A DNA stretch of 64,000 bases from Plasmodium malariae (lineage: Eukaryota > Apicomplexa > Aconoidasida > Haemosporida > Plasmodiidae). A program made the translations under genes and the position numbers. Position 1 is the first letter of the stretch. Each line of letters opens with the position of its first letter. The notes beneath the pieces are model-generated. The model had not been told where the DNA came from and did no database searches. It saw only the letters and a list, made by a program, of their open reading frames with translations. This document shows positions 14,454-28,600 of the stretch, piece by piece. The stretch lies in the NCBI RefSeq assembly GCF_900090045.1, contig NC_041783.1:62001-126000 (forward strand), in the 5' to 3' direction.

Positions 14454-15311
14454 CTACAAATTAGGGAAAGAACGATAATCTCTATTATGAATCTCACTCA
14501 TTATACTTGTTGACTTTTCATGTTTTTTAATTTTTTTGCAGCCAAAAGCAATAGCTAATAAAACAAAAATACTTACTACTAAAAACAATACTGCAATTAA
14601 AATTTGTGCAGCGGTCTGTTCTGTCCAAATATTAAAAGAAGTTGATTTACACACCACAAGAACTATTGGAAATCCAACTAATGCAAGAAAACCTGGCAAA
14701 AAAGAAATCGCTTTATAATTATTATCTGTCTTCTCTCTTAAATTATTTATATTAGCATTCGTAACACCCCTAAAATTATTTAGAAAATGTATATTGTCTA
14801 GCATTCTTTTTTCAAAATATGAATCTCTTCCAGTGTAAACAAAAGATTTACCCTTTCTTGCTTGTTCATAGCATTTGATATTATTTATTGAACAATCATT
14901 TGTTTTTTTATTTTTACCTTTGGTTAATATATCATTAAAATTATATTTCTCTTCATATTTTCCATTGTATGGAATGCTATTACTTAACCATCTATTGTTT
15001 ACACTATTTTCTTGTTTATGTTTTGCTAGTAATCGATAAGTTATTGTATCTAATTTTTTATCCATGTTGTGTAGAAGAATATATTTGTTAAGCATACCCT
15101 ACAAAAATAAAGTAAATATTTATTATTTAAAAGAAGAAATACTCTCATACTAATAAACATTACTAAAAAAATATAAAACGAATAATACAAATAAGAAAAA
15201 TATACTTAAATAACATTTTTATACCATATCACTATAAAAATGACATATCCAAGTTAAAAGGATAAACGCACCAATTTTAATAGAAAAGCGTAACTTATTT
15301 TTTTGTTCCAT
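14454..15311 (-). CDS. Intact fam-l/fam-m-type exported membrane protein
   Basis: This is one of two intact genes in the window. Exon 1 (15225-15311) has 29 codons: MEQKNKLRFSIKIGAFILL then T-W-I-C-H-F-Y-S-D-M, with GT at 15224-15223. The intron of 126 bp ends TTTTTGTAG, and exon 2 (14454-15098) joins in phase 0, giving about 243 residues. An in-frame ATG also lies one codon upstream of the chosen start; I chose the second because relatives begin M-E-Q. Residues about 6-21 form a signal-like hydrophobic stretch. Y-R-L-L-A-K at about 50-55 is the family's degenerate PEXEL (K where the strict motif has E, Q or D). Two membrane segments lie at about 161-179 and 193-215, followed by a basic tail. 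The tail (I-M-S-E-I-H-N-R-D-Y-R-S-F-P-N-L) matches neither fam ending seen nearby, so the subfamily is open. An exported, membrane-anchored role at the red cell is inferred from the family. Confidence 0.85.
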
Positions 15312-18300
15312 CATATAGATTTTTAATATTGAATTATATATTCAAATAGAAAAAAATTAACTATATTATAATAATATATTTCTAATGATAAGGGATATGT
15401 ATTTATTAAAAAAATATTTTTTCTTTATTTTTTCATAAGAACTTAATAAGATATATAGAACTATATCGTTTATTACGACAAAGGCAAAAAAAGTAATTTC
15501 AAAAATATATTATAAAATTTTTATCATACTGTTATTTATAAAAAATTTCAATTAATATAGTGAAATTTCAATTTACATTCATAAATATATAAAATAGTTG
15601 ATTTAATTAAATAACATAATTGTAATTTATCATTTTTTTATTTACATTTTTATAAATAAAATAAAACATGTTATCCATTAATATTTCAAAATATTGCAAT
15701 TAAAACATAGAATGCATAAAATATTGATAAGGGATTATCTTACATTTAAAGAAAATAATTACTAATTTTAATGATAATTTCTATTTAATGCTTCTAATCT
15801 CATATATTCATTTTTTAAGAACCTATTGATATTGTTAAAAAAATTTAATTATTATAATAATATAATAATATTAATCATAAATTGGAAAAGAAATATTTTG
15901 TACAAATTTTTGTAATATATTTAGTTCATTATTCTTACTATTTAAACAAAAATATTCTTTTATATACAATAATACATTTAAATAATCCAATTCATAACAT
16001 ACTACAAGATCTAAGAAAAAAAAAATTAAGGTAAAGGAAAGATTTCTTTATTTTTGCATCATAATTTTAAAAAAAATTTATTTATATGTTTCATTTATAT
16101 CATTATTTCTAAATGAAAATTATTGTAATTCATGAACTTAGACATATCATATTTCTTTTTAATTAAAAATGTACATTTATTAGATATATCAATATAAAAA
16201 AAAAAAAAAAAAGAAAAACTGATTTTTTACATCAAAAAAGCATTATTATATTTTTATTATTTAAAATTAAATATGAAATTATCTTGATCTTTAAAAGTAT
16301 TATATATTAATAGTATTCATTACCTGTGCCCATTTTTTTAATATCAAAATTTATTTACAATTAAATTTATTCGTATATAATATATGAAAACAAATTTAAA
16401 AACATAATAATCCATATCTAATTTATAATATAAATTATGAGCTAAATAAAATAAAATATTATGAAATATTTACGTATACAAAGATTTCATAGGTTTTACG
16501 AATATTCGCTTTTTATAAGCATTTTTTGCAGTTTTTTTCATTAGATATATGTGTATTTGTATAAATTAGTAATTTTTTTGTAAATTTGAAGTATCTGTTG
16601 CAAAGAGTTTAAATTTTTTATAATTTATTTAATTTTTTCCTTATTAAAAAGTATATCTAAAGTGACTTACGTTTATATATATTAGTAATTAATCTCTATT
16701 ATTTTTCGAATTATTTTGTATATTCATTATAATTTCCATAGAAGTATTCTTCTAAATTTATCATTTATATATTAATATAAAGTGCCATTAATAGATGATA
16801 TATGCAACGTTATACTCTGTAGGATAAATAGTTTCTGTTCCTTCAATATTTATATTAAGGGACGAAAAAAGATATTTTTACAATTACTATAGAAATTTAG
16901 TTACTAGCTGTAGAAAAAATAGTGATTCTTTAATATTTTAAATATAAAATTTTTACATTTTTATATATATACTCATAGAAATTAAACCCTAATAAATGCA
17001 CATAAAAGTATATATTATAATTAATATACCAAGTGAATAAAAAATCATGGTTTTATATATACTCATTCTATAATATTGTGATTTTGAGTTATATCTGTAT
17101 CTTTATTGGAATTTCTATTTCTATTTTATGAAATATATACTATATTATATACTGAGTTCAAAATTTATATGAATTAACATTAATTTATACCATTGAACAG
17201 AAAATAATATCGGTCCATTTTAATTTTATCATTATTATTTATTTTTTATCACTTCAGAAATATTTATTTCCTAAAAGATTTATTATATTTATATATTATT
17301 TATGATGAACAATTCTGTTATATGCTGGAGCAATTTTTACATATCTTTATTAAATTATATATATTATCTGCTCACATTTTTAAATAGCAATATATACATA
17401 TCAATATGGTACTTTATATTTCTCATTTATTTATTATATTTTCTCTTGTGAGAAAAATAATTTCCGTTCATTTGCGCAAGTCTCCATATATAAAAATATA
17501 ACTTTTATAATCTAATTCAAAGACAAAAACATATATATTTTTTTCCTTCATGTATTTTTCTAAATGTATTTCCTTTTCCCTTTTCTATGAGTATACTGTC
17601 TAAATCAAACGTATATTTACAAACGTATCGATTTTAGTAACCTTCTGAATAAATTCAACCTTTTAATATAATCACAAATTTTATTTATAATTCTTGTTAC
17701 CAATTTCCTAACTTATCATATAAGACTGATATAAATTTATACGTTTTTACTCATAAAATTTATAATAAAATTTTCTCCTTTAATTTTTTCAAAAAAAAAT
17801 TTTTTCTACTTCTATTGGTCAATATTCCTTCTTTTTCTCTTTACCATTAATATCGTTTCAGCATACATTTTATTAAAAAAAGGTATTTCAACCCCCTATT
17901 CTTAAATATATACTTTTATATCAATTGCAACCATGTTATTTTTCATAGTTATAATATTGCTATAAATATTCAATAATAATGTTCCACTTTAACTTTTCTT
18001 ATATTTATGTGGTAACATTCGTAATTGTCAATATACAAGAATGTTACCTTTGTGTATTTTTTAATATTTTTTTTGTTTATTCAATTTTATTTAATGATTA
18101 GAACTGTTTTTTCATTTTTTCGTCATTTTATTTCTTCTAATATTTCATAGAAATGTATATGTCTATAAGAAAAAAAGAATAAAAATATATATATTTATGA
18201 TGTAAAAGTTGTAAAATAAAAATTATTTCATGGATATTCTTCCATTATTATATGTTTTATCTTACAATTAATTAAAAAATTTTTTTATTAAGGACACAGA

Positions 18301-20565
18301 ATAATTCAAAGTGTTCTTTGAATTATACTTAATTATAAACTCTTATTTACTTAGATAAATTCTTTCAATACTTAGTATTAGAATGTATTTGAGAGTTTAT
18401 CATTTCATAAAAAATGAACGTCCTGCGTACGAAATTTATTGAACATTTCTTAAAATTTCATAAAATATTTATATATGAATAGATATCCTAAGAGAAAATT
18501 ACAAATGAAAGTATATTTTTACAGGTTTGTGTTTCATTATTACTACGAACAATATAATATTAAATATAATAATAGTTTCAATATGACAATCAGGTAACAA
18601 CTAGATAGAAATAAATATTATTGTAATATTTTATTCATAATTTTAAATAGATAAGTACTGGTATGTTTAATTTCATCAGTGTTTTTAATTAAACATGTAT
18701 TATATAAAATATGATGGGAAGGTTTCGTTCCAAGTAATTATTTTTATTTAATATATTTGAAAATGTAAAAAAAGAAAATAGATACTGTTTTAATAGAATT
18801 GTTCCATATATATATTACTTTCACAGAATATATTTTAATAAAATACAATAATACTTAATATTTACAAAATACAAAAAAAAAAATTAAGAATAAATATAAT
18901 TAATTCTTTTATTAATATTCTTATTATAATTTCTTAACTCTCCCCATACATAAGTATCTATAAATGATACTTTTCTTTTCTCTTAGACCTAGGTATTCTT
19001 TTTGAAAAGAAAATATGCGAATATATTATTTAAATGTTTCAACAATACAGTTTAAAGTGCATAAATTTGTGATAAGTAATACATATATTAATATTATGTT
19101 GCATGTTTCATTTGAATCTATAAAAACATAAGTTCAATACATTAAATTTTTTAAAGAAGATCACGAACAAAAAATTTGCGCAGGAAACTTTGTAGAAAGA
19201 AATTAGTTAAGCTTTATAAAAAATATTTGAATCATTTTTTTTATGTATATCATGATAATATTTAATTAACAAGAATAAGCTCTCTTAATGAAATATCAAT
19301 TACTGTAAACAAAAAATTTCTCACTTTTTTAACGTTTATATTACTTAATGAGCGTTATGAGTATAAAAGAATTAATCATTATCATAATGCACTATTATAT
19401 TCTATACAATATTAACATCATGTTAACATATTAATTAATACATTTATATATAACCATAAAAAAAAACAAAAATATATAAGGAAATACCACTTCTATATTA
19501 TGTAAGCATAAAATTATATATTTTTTTTTATTACGCCTTATCATAAAATAACCTTCCACAGATATATACATATATTTACAATATTACCAAAATTATGAAG
19601 CAAATTAAATAGTTCGTACATAAGATATACTAGTATAAAATTATATTTATTCCGTTAATTTAATATTTTAATAATATTAAAATTTGAATATTTCATTTAT
19701 TTTAAAAATTTTAATATTCTTCATATTAATACATTTTGATAAATTTGAATTACCAAAACAACTATGCATAATAATAAAATTATATGTAATTTTTAGCTAT
19801 TCATATAATTGAATATATACAGAATTTTGAAGTTCTTTAAGAATTATAAATAGTCCATTTGTAATTACGATAAATTTACATTATATAATGATAACTATAC
19901 ACTTACATCCTGCAAAAAATACTAGAAGTACGTTAAAAAATATTTTACAACTAATATGCTTGAAAACATATTTCTTGTAAATCATATATTATAGAATAAA
20001 TGATGAGTTTTTTATATAAGAAACAATATATATATACATCTGTATAACTCATTATAGTCCATTTCTTATATTAAATATATAAAAAGACAGGTTTACTGTT
20101 ATGTTAAAACTAATAATACTTGTTCTTAACAACCTAAAAATTATTTTAGATTATAAAAACATATATATAATAAAAATTAACATTTATGATTTCATATATA
20201 AATTAGCACTCCTCAGTAAAATTATATGAATAGTGCTATTTTATATTCATTTAACACGCATACGTATAATTTTTACTTCTATATAAATACAATAAACTAT
20301 ATATGAAATATTAATATATAGTTAATCAGGAATCATTCGTCATATAACAAATTAGAAAATACTAAAACATTCTCAATGGTAAAAATACTAAAAGTATATA
20401 TTTTTTTTAATGTTGTCTATCAGAAAGAACATGTATAATTAGTCGCACTAAAAAAAAACAAGTAAATATATATGCGCTTAATAAGTATATATGTAAAGAT
20501 ATTACAATTATTACTTTATATAAAAAATTTCCAAGAAAATTGAAAAATATTACTAATAACTAATT
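15312..20565. other. Intergenic DNA, possible decayed minus-strand coding trace near 17.45-17.95 kb
   Basis: No gene is supported. From about 17450 to 17950 the minus strand is rich in purines, as Plasmodium exons are, and short lysine-rich frames can be read between many stops (for example M-V-K-R-K-R-R-N-I-D). This may be an old pseudogene, but no family is recognisable. The rest is simple AT-rich sequence. Confidence 0.5.
15705..15725 (-). promoter_or_regulatory. Positionally conserved upstream motif of fam gene (copy 2)
   Basis: ACATAGAATGCATAAAATAT lies about 394 bp upstream of the intact fam gene ATG. Function is inferred only from repeated position. Confidence 0.35.
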
Positions 20566-21531
20566 TTACCTTTTACTAAATTTAATTTTTTCATATTTTT
20601 TAACTTTTTTATGGTAATAAAATATTCCTGATATAATAGTGACACCCAGTATAAAGAACATTGCACAATATATTAGAAAATCAAAAAACGGTGTTATATA
20701 AAATTCTGTATTTCCTCCATTGTCTTTTGGTACTTCATACTTAAAAAACAAACCTACAGATGACTTCAAGTATTTGTGAAATTCTTTCATTATTGTCAGA
20801 CCTAATAAAAAAATCAATAACTTATATAACCCCCTACTAAGGCCACAATTACAAGAAAAATCTAATATTAATCCTAATGATAAGAACAAAAACAATAATA
20901 AAGATAAACCAATTCGTAATCTGTATTTTTTATGTATTATCCTTTTGAAAATTTTATCAGTAATTGTTCGGTTATTTTTAAGGAAATCCAAATAGTCAAG
21001 TTCTTTGAATATTGTTTTTTCTAAATGGGAATATTTTTTCGTTTCAAATGTGCTATATTTATTTCTAATAGCATGTTTATGGTCTTTCGTATTCTTTAAG
21101 TAACATCTATCTATTCTTTTCTTCCTTGAATTGAACTCCTTTTCAATATAAGATATATTTTTTCTTTAAGTCACTTCAATATTTTCCATTTCTTTGTTTA
21201 GATGAACAATACTTAAATCCATTCCATTATTATTTTTCGCTAATAATCTATAAGTGTTCGTATCAATTTTGCTACCAAAGTCGTAGTTCCCATGTATACA
21301 ATTCTTATGCGAGCTCTAACGAAAAAAACAAAATGAAAATATTTGTTATTTAATAGAATAAATAAAATAATGATAAAAAATAGTATTAATAAAAATAAAA
21401 CAAAACACATATATATTTTGTAAATATCATTAATATCTTTATACAGTGACTTTTTTAAAATAAAATACCCAAGATAAAAGTATAAGCACAGTAATTTTAA
21501 TTAAAAAGAGTATAATCTCTATTTTCTCCAT
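20566..21531 (-). pseudogene. fam-m family gene, single in-frame stop
   Basis: Exon 1 (21445-21531) is exactly 29 codons: MEKIEIILFLIKITVLILL then S-W-V-F-Y-F-K-K-V-T, with a GTATAA donor. Exon 2 (20566-21315) follows a CGTTAG acceptor and is 250 codons with one TAA at 21168-21166 (exon-2 codon 50). Otherwise the frame is open from end to end. Landmarks in order: T-Y-R-L-L-A-K (degenerate PEXEL, about residues 51-56), Y-S-H-L-E-K-T-I-F-K-E-L-D-Y-x-D-F-L-K-N-N-R-T-I, membrane segment 1 (about 162-181, L-R-I-G-L-S-L-L-L-F-L-F-L), a loop with C-N-C-G, membrane segment 2 (about 240-263, ending I-F-Y-Y-H-K-K-V) and the tail KKYEKIKFSKR. These are fam-m hallmarks. Because splice sites are intact and there is one lesion, this could be a recent pseudogene, a null allele or a sequence error. 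Confidence 0.82.
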
Positions 21532-24500
21532 GATATAGATCTTTTAATATCGTAATACAACTCAAACAAAAAAAAATTAACAATAATAAAATATACTCCT
21601 AATTATAAAACACAATATATATTGTTTTTAAAATCATTTATTTTCTCATAAAAACCTAATAAACTGCATATAAGTACAATAACTTTCATAGCAGAAAAAA
21701 GATGATATATCTTTAAAAATATATTGCATAATTTTTATCATAATATTATTATTAAAAAGTAAATTTTCATAAACATAAAGTAATTTTAATTCATTCACAA
21801 TTATTCAAAATATATAATTTAATTATTTAATGATGTTAACTAATTAAATAATTTTTTTTTTTTGATCCTATTGAAAATAATAAAAATATAATTTATATTT
21901 ATATTTGTAAATTTTTAGTATATAGAGTGTATAGAATATATAGAATATTGGTAACAAGCTACTTTATATGGTGCGCTAATTAAAACTAAACTTAACTATA
22001 TTTTTCCGTTTATAATTGGAATACTATAAATGTAACATCTAAAAATAGGTTATTGATAAAATTAATTAATGGTTATAATAATTTTTTAACGATAAATAAG
22101 GGACAAATTAACATATACAACATTCTTTAATATATTAATTAGAACTATTCTATTTATTCATGGTGTATAATATATTTATATGTTTATATTTATAGAATTC
22201 TACCAAATTTGTAAGGAGGTATATGTTTTAAGGTAAAAGAATTATATTTTTTATTTCTTTATAATAATTTTTAATAAATTTTAATTCATACTATCAATTC
22301 TAAGTGTAAGGTTTATCATTGTTATACTTAATTCTTTTATTTTGCTTCAATCAAATACATATATTTATAGTATATGTTAATATAATAAAAAAACAATAAA
22401 TGGAAAAAGAGTAAAAAAGAAAAAAATATTTAAATTATTCTAATAATAGTTTATGTTTAATTTTTTTCTAATAGATTTTTCCTTCTATATAAAATCCTTA
22501 TAATGTATTTAACATATAAAGAGTTCGTTATTATAGTACATTATAACGGAATAAATTATATTAACTTATGCATTCCTTTTACGTGTTAATTGTTGAAATA
22601 TATTTTCATAATTATCATGCTGTTTAAATTGTAATTATAATATGTAATATAGTTATGCATAATACTTATTATATAACAAATCATTTTTTCTTAAATTTAT
22701 ATATTCTCTCTTGTTAAACATAATATTTGAAATAGTTTATATTTTATCTTAATTAATATTAATAATACCATTTATTTTTCATTTAAAATAAACCTTTTTG
22801 AAAAGAATTAAGTTTTTTCAGATTAAAGGATTATGCATCAATACTGAAATTTATATTTTTTTCTAATAATGTATATATATACACATATTTATATTGATAT
22901 TGATAGTGTAAGCACCATATGTATTAATTTAATATTCCATCAATTTTAATAAACCTAAACATATATTAGAAAAAAAGTTATACAACAAATTTTAATGTCT
23001 TGTTTAAATATTCCTTTATGTTTTAAATTTTTTTTATAAATTATTTTACATATATACAATTTAATGTATTTATTATTGTATACAAACTATATTCGTTTTT
23101 ACACATAAATGCAAATTGGGGATAGCATAATTTTCATTTTACAATATTCAATAAAATTTATTTTTCATATTATGAACGTACAGAAAATTCTTTTTCCCTC
23201 TTTGTATTTTAAATCAAAGTTTTCCTATATTATACTTTTAAATAACATTACTTATTTCTTTTAATATATTCCAGAAAAATAAAGGATGTGTTCATGTTAT
23301 ATGATATTCACTTATTATTTTCTTTTTTTTTTTGTGTCTATTTTTTAATAATTTTACTCACCTGATATTTTATATTTTAAAAAATATATTAGTTAATTTA
23401 TTGATATATTTTTTGATAACTACTAAACGTAATTAATTATTATAATTTAAATTATAATACCATATACAATAATATCATGATACATAATGCTTTCACTGCT
23501 AGAGGAAAATACATATAATTTCATTAAATATATATCTTGGGTTATTCTATATATCAACGGTAAGTATAATAAATATAACGTTATAACGTAAGGAAGAAGT
23601 AAATATTAAACTTAAAATGTGAAAAATAATATTTTTATTTGTTAAATAATTAATTACATAAACCTAGATATTTCCATTGTAGATAATGTATGTAATATAA
23701 GAAATATAATTTTTCATATATATTAAATAAATGTATATTAAAAAAATATATGCAACATAATAATTTTTCATTTTATATAATGATTTATTTTATATTATTT
23801 TTCCTACTTCAAAGATATCATTCTCTCTATTAATTAACTAGAAAAAAATATATTTACTCAAATTAATGTTATGTATATAAATAAAAAAATATTATAAGTA
23901 CCTCCACGTTCATATATTAATAAAATCAATAGTTCTCTTTAAACTTAAATAAAAATATATATAATTATATATATAAAAAAATATTAAGAAAGTTGTAGCA
24001 TAATAACGCTAGTATGTAGTATATATAGTTTATAAAATGTAAAATCATAATAGAATTTTTTTAGTATAATATATTTATGAAGTTATATTAGAATTATTCA
24101 ATATCATATTATAATTTTCTTATTATAAATATTATTATTAATTGTTATTACTATTTAATGGAGAATAAATTTATTAAAAATATAAAAAGACAGAAATTGA
24201 AAGTACGATAATACAAATTATTATAATTATTATATTTATAAAGAACAAAATGTAAGTTATGTATATATCCTTATAATATATACTCTATAGATTTTACAAA
24301 TAGTTATTGTAACAATATTTGCAATTATAATTTTACTATGCTGAAAATACAAATAACGTTTCATAATTCTTTTATGCTATATATTTAAAATTATTTTAAA
24401 ACGTATATTATAAATTTTTCTGTTAATATTAATTAAAATATCCTATGATTTTTTATATTGATATTAAATGAAATAATGTCAGATTCATATAAATCATGAT

Positions 24501-24879
24501 AATTGCTGAATCATCTGAATATATAAAATATAGTCTTACCTATAAGATTAATTTAGTATAATAAGTTTATAACCTTCTTATTTATATATAATAGAGCATT
24601 ATATAATAAACAACATGAACCCTAATAATATTTTGTAAAGTATATATATATTTTATTAAGTAAAATAACATATATTAATCATATATTTTTTGATAATCTC
24701 TATAATAATAAAAATTTTTATAATTTATTATATATCGCATATCATTATTATCAATGGCCTATATATATAAACACTAAATGTTATTTTTGCAATATTTATA
24801 TGATTTAAATATATTCCAAATATATTATTTTTTTCTTTTTCCACCATAATACAGATGTGCGTAAATAAATATTTTCATT
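21532..24879. other. Intergenic DNA between fam-m and PIR pseudogene 3
   Basis: This holds the fam-m 5' flank and the 3' flank of PIR pseudogene 3. I see no open frame, repeat unit or RNA gene beyond ordinary AT-rich simple sequence. Confidence 0.6.
21921..21951 (-). promoter_or_regulatory. Positionally conserved upstream motif of fam gene (copy 3)
   Basis: TATAGAGTGTATAGAATATA followed by TAGAATATTGG lies about 390 bp upstream of the fam-m ATG. It is the longest version of the motif, with the TATAGA(A/G)T word in three copies. Confidence 0.4.
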
Positions 24880-25623
24880 CTAAATATCAATTGATTTTCC
24901 ATTATCAGAAGATCCTTCAATTAATTCACATGAATCATCCGGAACTATTTTCCGTATTAATCTTTTTTTTTCATTTAGACAACTGTGAATCCGAGGTCTA
25001 AGGGAGGTGAATTATAATATAAAAATAAAAAGAATGAAATAAGTTATGTATATATATAACAATAATAATATTTTAATAAAAAGTAAGTACAAATTTATCC
25101 TGAATTTTCATAATATTTAAAGATAATTCTTATAATAACTTACACGAAACAAAAAGAGTAATAAGAAAATTTCCCATAACTGTAAAACCCAGGGATAAAG
25201 CAGTTTTCAATTCATGTGTTATAGAACAATTATAGGATGTTTTAATTCTTTAACAAGAAAATGTACTATCTACATACTCTATCAATGGTTTCCACAATTT
25301 CTCAAATTTTACTACCTATAATTACTTTCTATATTCATAATTAAGTCCTTTATATATATATTCAATTTTTTTTTGCTTAACCATTCATTCAAAAAAGTAC
25401 AGTTCTTAGTATCACTAATTTTGACACTACCACCAGCAGTATCACTAACAGGCACGCTTATCGTACTTCTATCTTTAAAATTTTTATGAAGTATATAACC
25501 AATTTTATATAAATCTTTATGATAACATATAGGATTTAATAATTCAGATGGTACAGAATCTCTAGATACATTATCTTCATTGAAAAATGCAAAAAGCTTA
25601 TTTTTCGTACTTTCTTCTAATTA
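24880..25623 (-). pseudogene. PIR (mir) variant antigen pseudogene 3
   Basis: Exon 2 (about 25144-25620) reads from L-E-E-S-T-K-N-K-L-F-A-F-F-N-E-D-N through S-V-P-S-E-L-L-N-P-I-C-Y-H-K-D-L-Y-K and C-T-F-L-N-E-W-L, all PIR-like, then stops at an adjacent TAG TAA. Past the stops the frame resumes with a membrane segment (LSLGFTVMGNFLITLFV) and a GTAAGT donor. Exon 3 (24880-25011) reads F-T-S-L-R-P-R-I-H-S-C-L-N-E-K-K-R, matching the F-T-P-x-G start and basic stretch of PIR last exons, and ends G-K-S-I-D-I with TAG at 24882-24880. The intron is about 132 bp, the usual size here. The position before F-T-S reads AA instead of AG; an AG 13 bp further in (CCCTTAG) would shift the exon start. Exon 1 was not found. 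Its sequence differs from PIR pseudogenes 1 and 2, so it represents another subfamily. Confidence 0.75.
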
Positions 25624-28600
25624 CTGAAAATTAAAATAAAATATTAAAATGAAACGAGAGTAAGGGTATGCAAATATATTAAAAATTTTAAGAAATTAAT
25701 ATTAAATAGTACATACATTATAATATTCAAAGTAAATCATAAAAAATATTAAGTAAATTAAATGAATAATTTTATATTTACTACCACCTTAAAAATTATA
25801 CAATATGTGATTAAATTAAAGGTAAGAACTTTTAATATTCCAACAAATAATTTTTTGTATTTTATGAAAAAATCCTAAACAATATTTACGTTATTTGCTA
25901 TAATATATAAGAAATTGAATTATAGAATTTTTATTAGTATATAATATTTTTATCAACCATTAACAAAAAAATTAACAGACATAAATTTTTCATTAATATT
26001 TCACTTAATAATTGAAACTAGTCAAATTCATTTTTATTATAAAATGTTACGAAAGCTGTTATTTCTATTCTCTTTGTATTAACTACATATAATATATAAC
26101 CTAAAGAATTAATAATTATTTATATAAAAATATAAGTATAATATTACCTGCAATAAAATAATATTTTTTCTAATAAATGAATTGCTACTATATTTCGTAA
26201 TTATTATTTATTTACGATAATAATAGTAATAATATAAGAATTATTTTTTTTATTTTACAATAATACATAGATATAGAAAAACATACACTGAGTGTTAGCA
26301 TTAGTGTTTTAATTTATGTTATATTATGACATAAATCGGAAGAAACAAAACAGTTATATGCTTATTATGTAATCATATTTATACTAAGAAAAATAAAATA
26401 AAAAATTATCATTGAATAATTCTATAATATTTTTCACATATTATCTTTTATAACTTAAAAAGTTTATTAGTTCAAAATGTTGTACACCTCAGTATATGTA
26501 TGTCAACCTGTAAAAGATATTACTCGATCATTTTACCAATTAAATGTTCTTACATTATTATATACACTAATATTTTTCTTATGAATTTACAGATTAATAT
26601 ATCATAAAATATATTTTAGAAAAAAATTTTAAAAGAAACAAGTAAAAAGTTTTGTTTCGTAATAATTATATAATTTTATAACAATGACTTTAGTTTTCTA
26701 AAAAATGGCAGAATAAATAAAATCCATTTTATTCCATAAAAACCAGAAAGCAAATATAAATTTTCTTATTATAATTACTATTATCAATTTTTATAATAAT
26801 TCAAATATAAAATCAATCAAGTTATATATAATAATACTATATACGCTTATGAAGTTTTATAAATGTTAAAAATCTATATTTTGTTCTTAAAATTAAATAA
26901 ATTATGATTATTACGTAATTTCGTGCTGTATTTATATAAATATAAGCACACGAAAAAGTATCATTAGTATAAAAGTAGAATTTCTTTCTTCCTTCTAAAT
27001 AAGAAAAATTTGAAATATTACTAAATAACGTAAAGTAATATATAAAGTATAATTTCCAGATACTTTCTTTGTGTCCTCAAATATTTCTCATTTATCTTGT
27101 ATGCATGTATGTATGCATTTTTGTCATCAAAATCAAAATTAAGAACCTAAACAATATTTCCTTATATAATGTGTTATTATATATACTATTATAATACTAA
27201 TTATATTTTTACATAACCGTATATCTTTAATGTATACAAAAAAAAGTTAAAAACAATAAAATTATAGTGACAATCTATTTTAGTAATGAATAAGCTAATT
27301 TATAAAATGTAGGTTTTACATATTATATTTTCAAAGCATATTTTTTAAAATTGTACTTAAGCACTTTTTTTTTTTTTTTTATTTAATTAATAATTTTTTT
27401 ATGAACATCATTAATTTATCTTCTAACATAAAACTTAGAATTTTTATAATTATAAAAAACAAAATATACTTTAAAAATATGTACTTTTTTAAATTTATAT
27501 TTTTTATATTGAAATTACTAATATTTGAAAAAAATATATATATTTTTTCAATTATATTTGATGACGTTGCAAACTTTCTTAGAGTTAGTTTCTTTCTTTG
27601 TTATTAATATGATAAAATTATGCATATAAAAATAATGATATAAAGATGTATATAATGTATATTAAAATACCAATTTAATCATGCATATACATCATAAAGT
27701 GTAATTAAAATATAATGACTGAAATATTCTATTTAAAAATCATTAAATATAATTATATATATTTTCTTTAAAGAATTTAATTCATTTGAGCATATTTTTC
27801 ATTATGTGTAATTTCTAAATAAAACAAGATTTAATATACAATTATGTTTATATTAAAATATTGAAACACACTATTTAAAAAATATTCAATAACCATGTAG
27901 TAATTGAGTACTTAATATATAAAATACATCTATTAATATATATACTTTAATATTTAATTTTTTTTACTTATAAATAGTATCAATTCAGAAATATACTCTA
28001 TTAAGTACTTTTTAATATTAATACATATATTCTTAGATTATCTTGTAACAATTAATATAATCAGTATATTGTTTTATTTTTATTTACTTTGTACTTCTGC
28101 TATGATATATGAGAATTTAATTATATTCGAAAACGAAATTAATTATAACTTGTACATTAATGTACATGCTCCTTGTAATATTGTTGCTATATTTCATATA
28201 ATTTTTTTATATTTAAGTTTCGTATAATTATAAATAGTTTCTTTTTAATATATTAGTATTCTCCCATTAATTCCGAACATCTATCCTTCTTAATTTTTAT
28301 CATTAAACTTTAAAATGAATTTTTATATATTTTCTTTATAATTCATATACATTAGTTACATATATACGTGTTTTTTTTTTTGATATTCTTAATATAAATA
28401 AAAATTATAACATATTATAAGTACATACAATAAATGAAAAATAATATTTTAAGATTTTAATATTAATTAGTTTAAATAGTATAAAGTACCTTATAAACTA
28501 ATGCACCCCTAATATTTTACATAATATCAAGTTATTTCACTATATTTACAGTAATTATTAGTAAAATATGAAAATAATAGAACAAATCATATTAATAAAT

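Noticed and set aside
27401..27607. 68-codon plus-strand frame after a T run
   Set aside because: Composition is as expected by chance; no family feature or splice partner.
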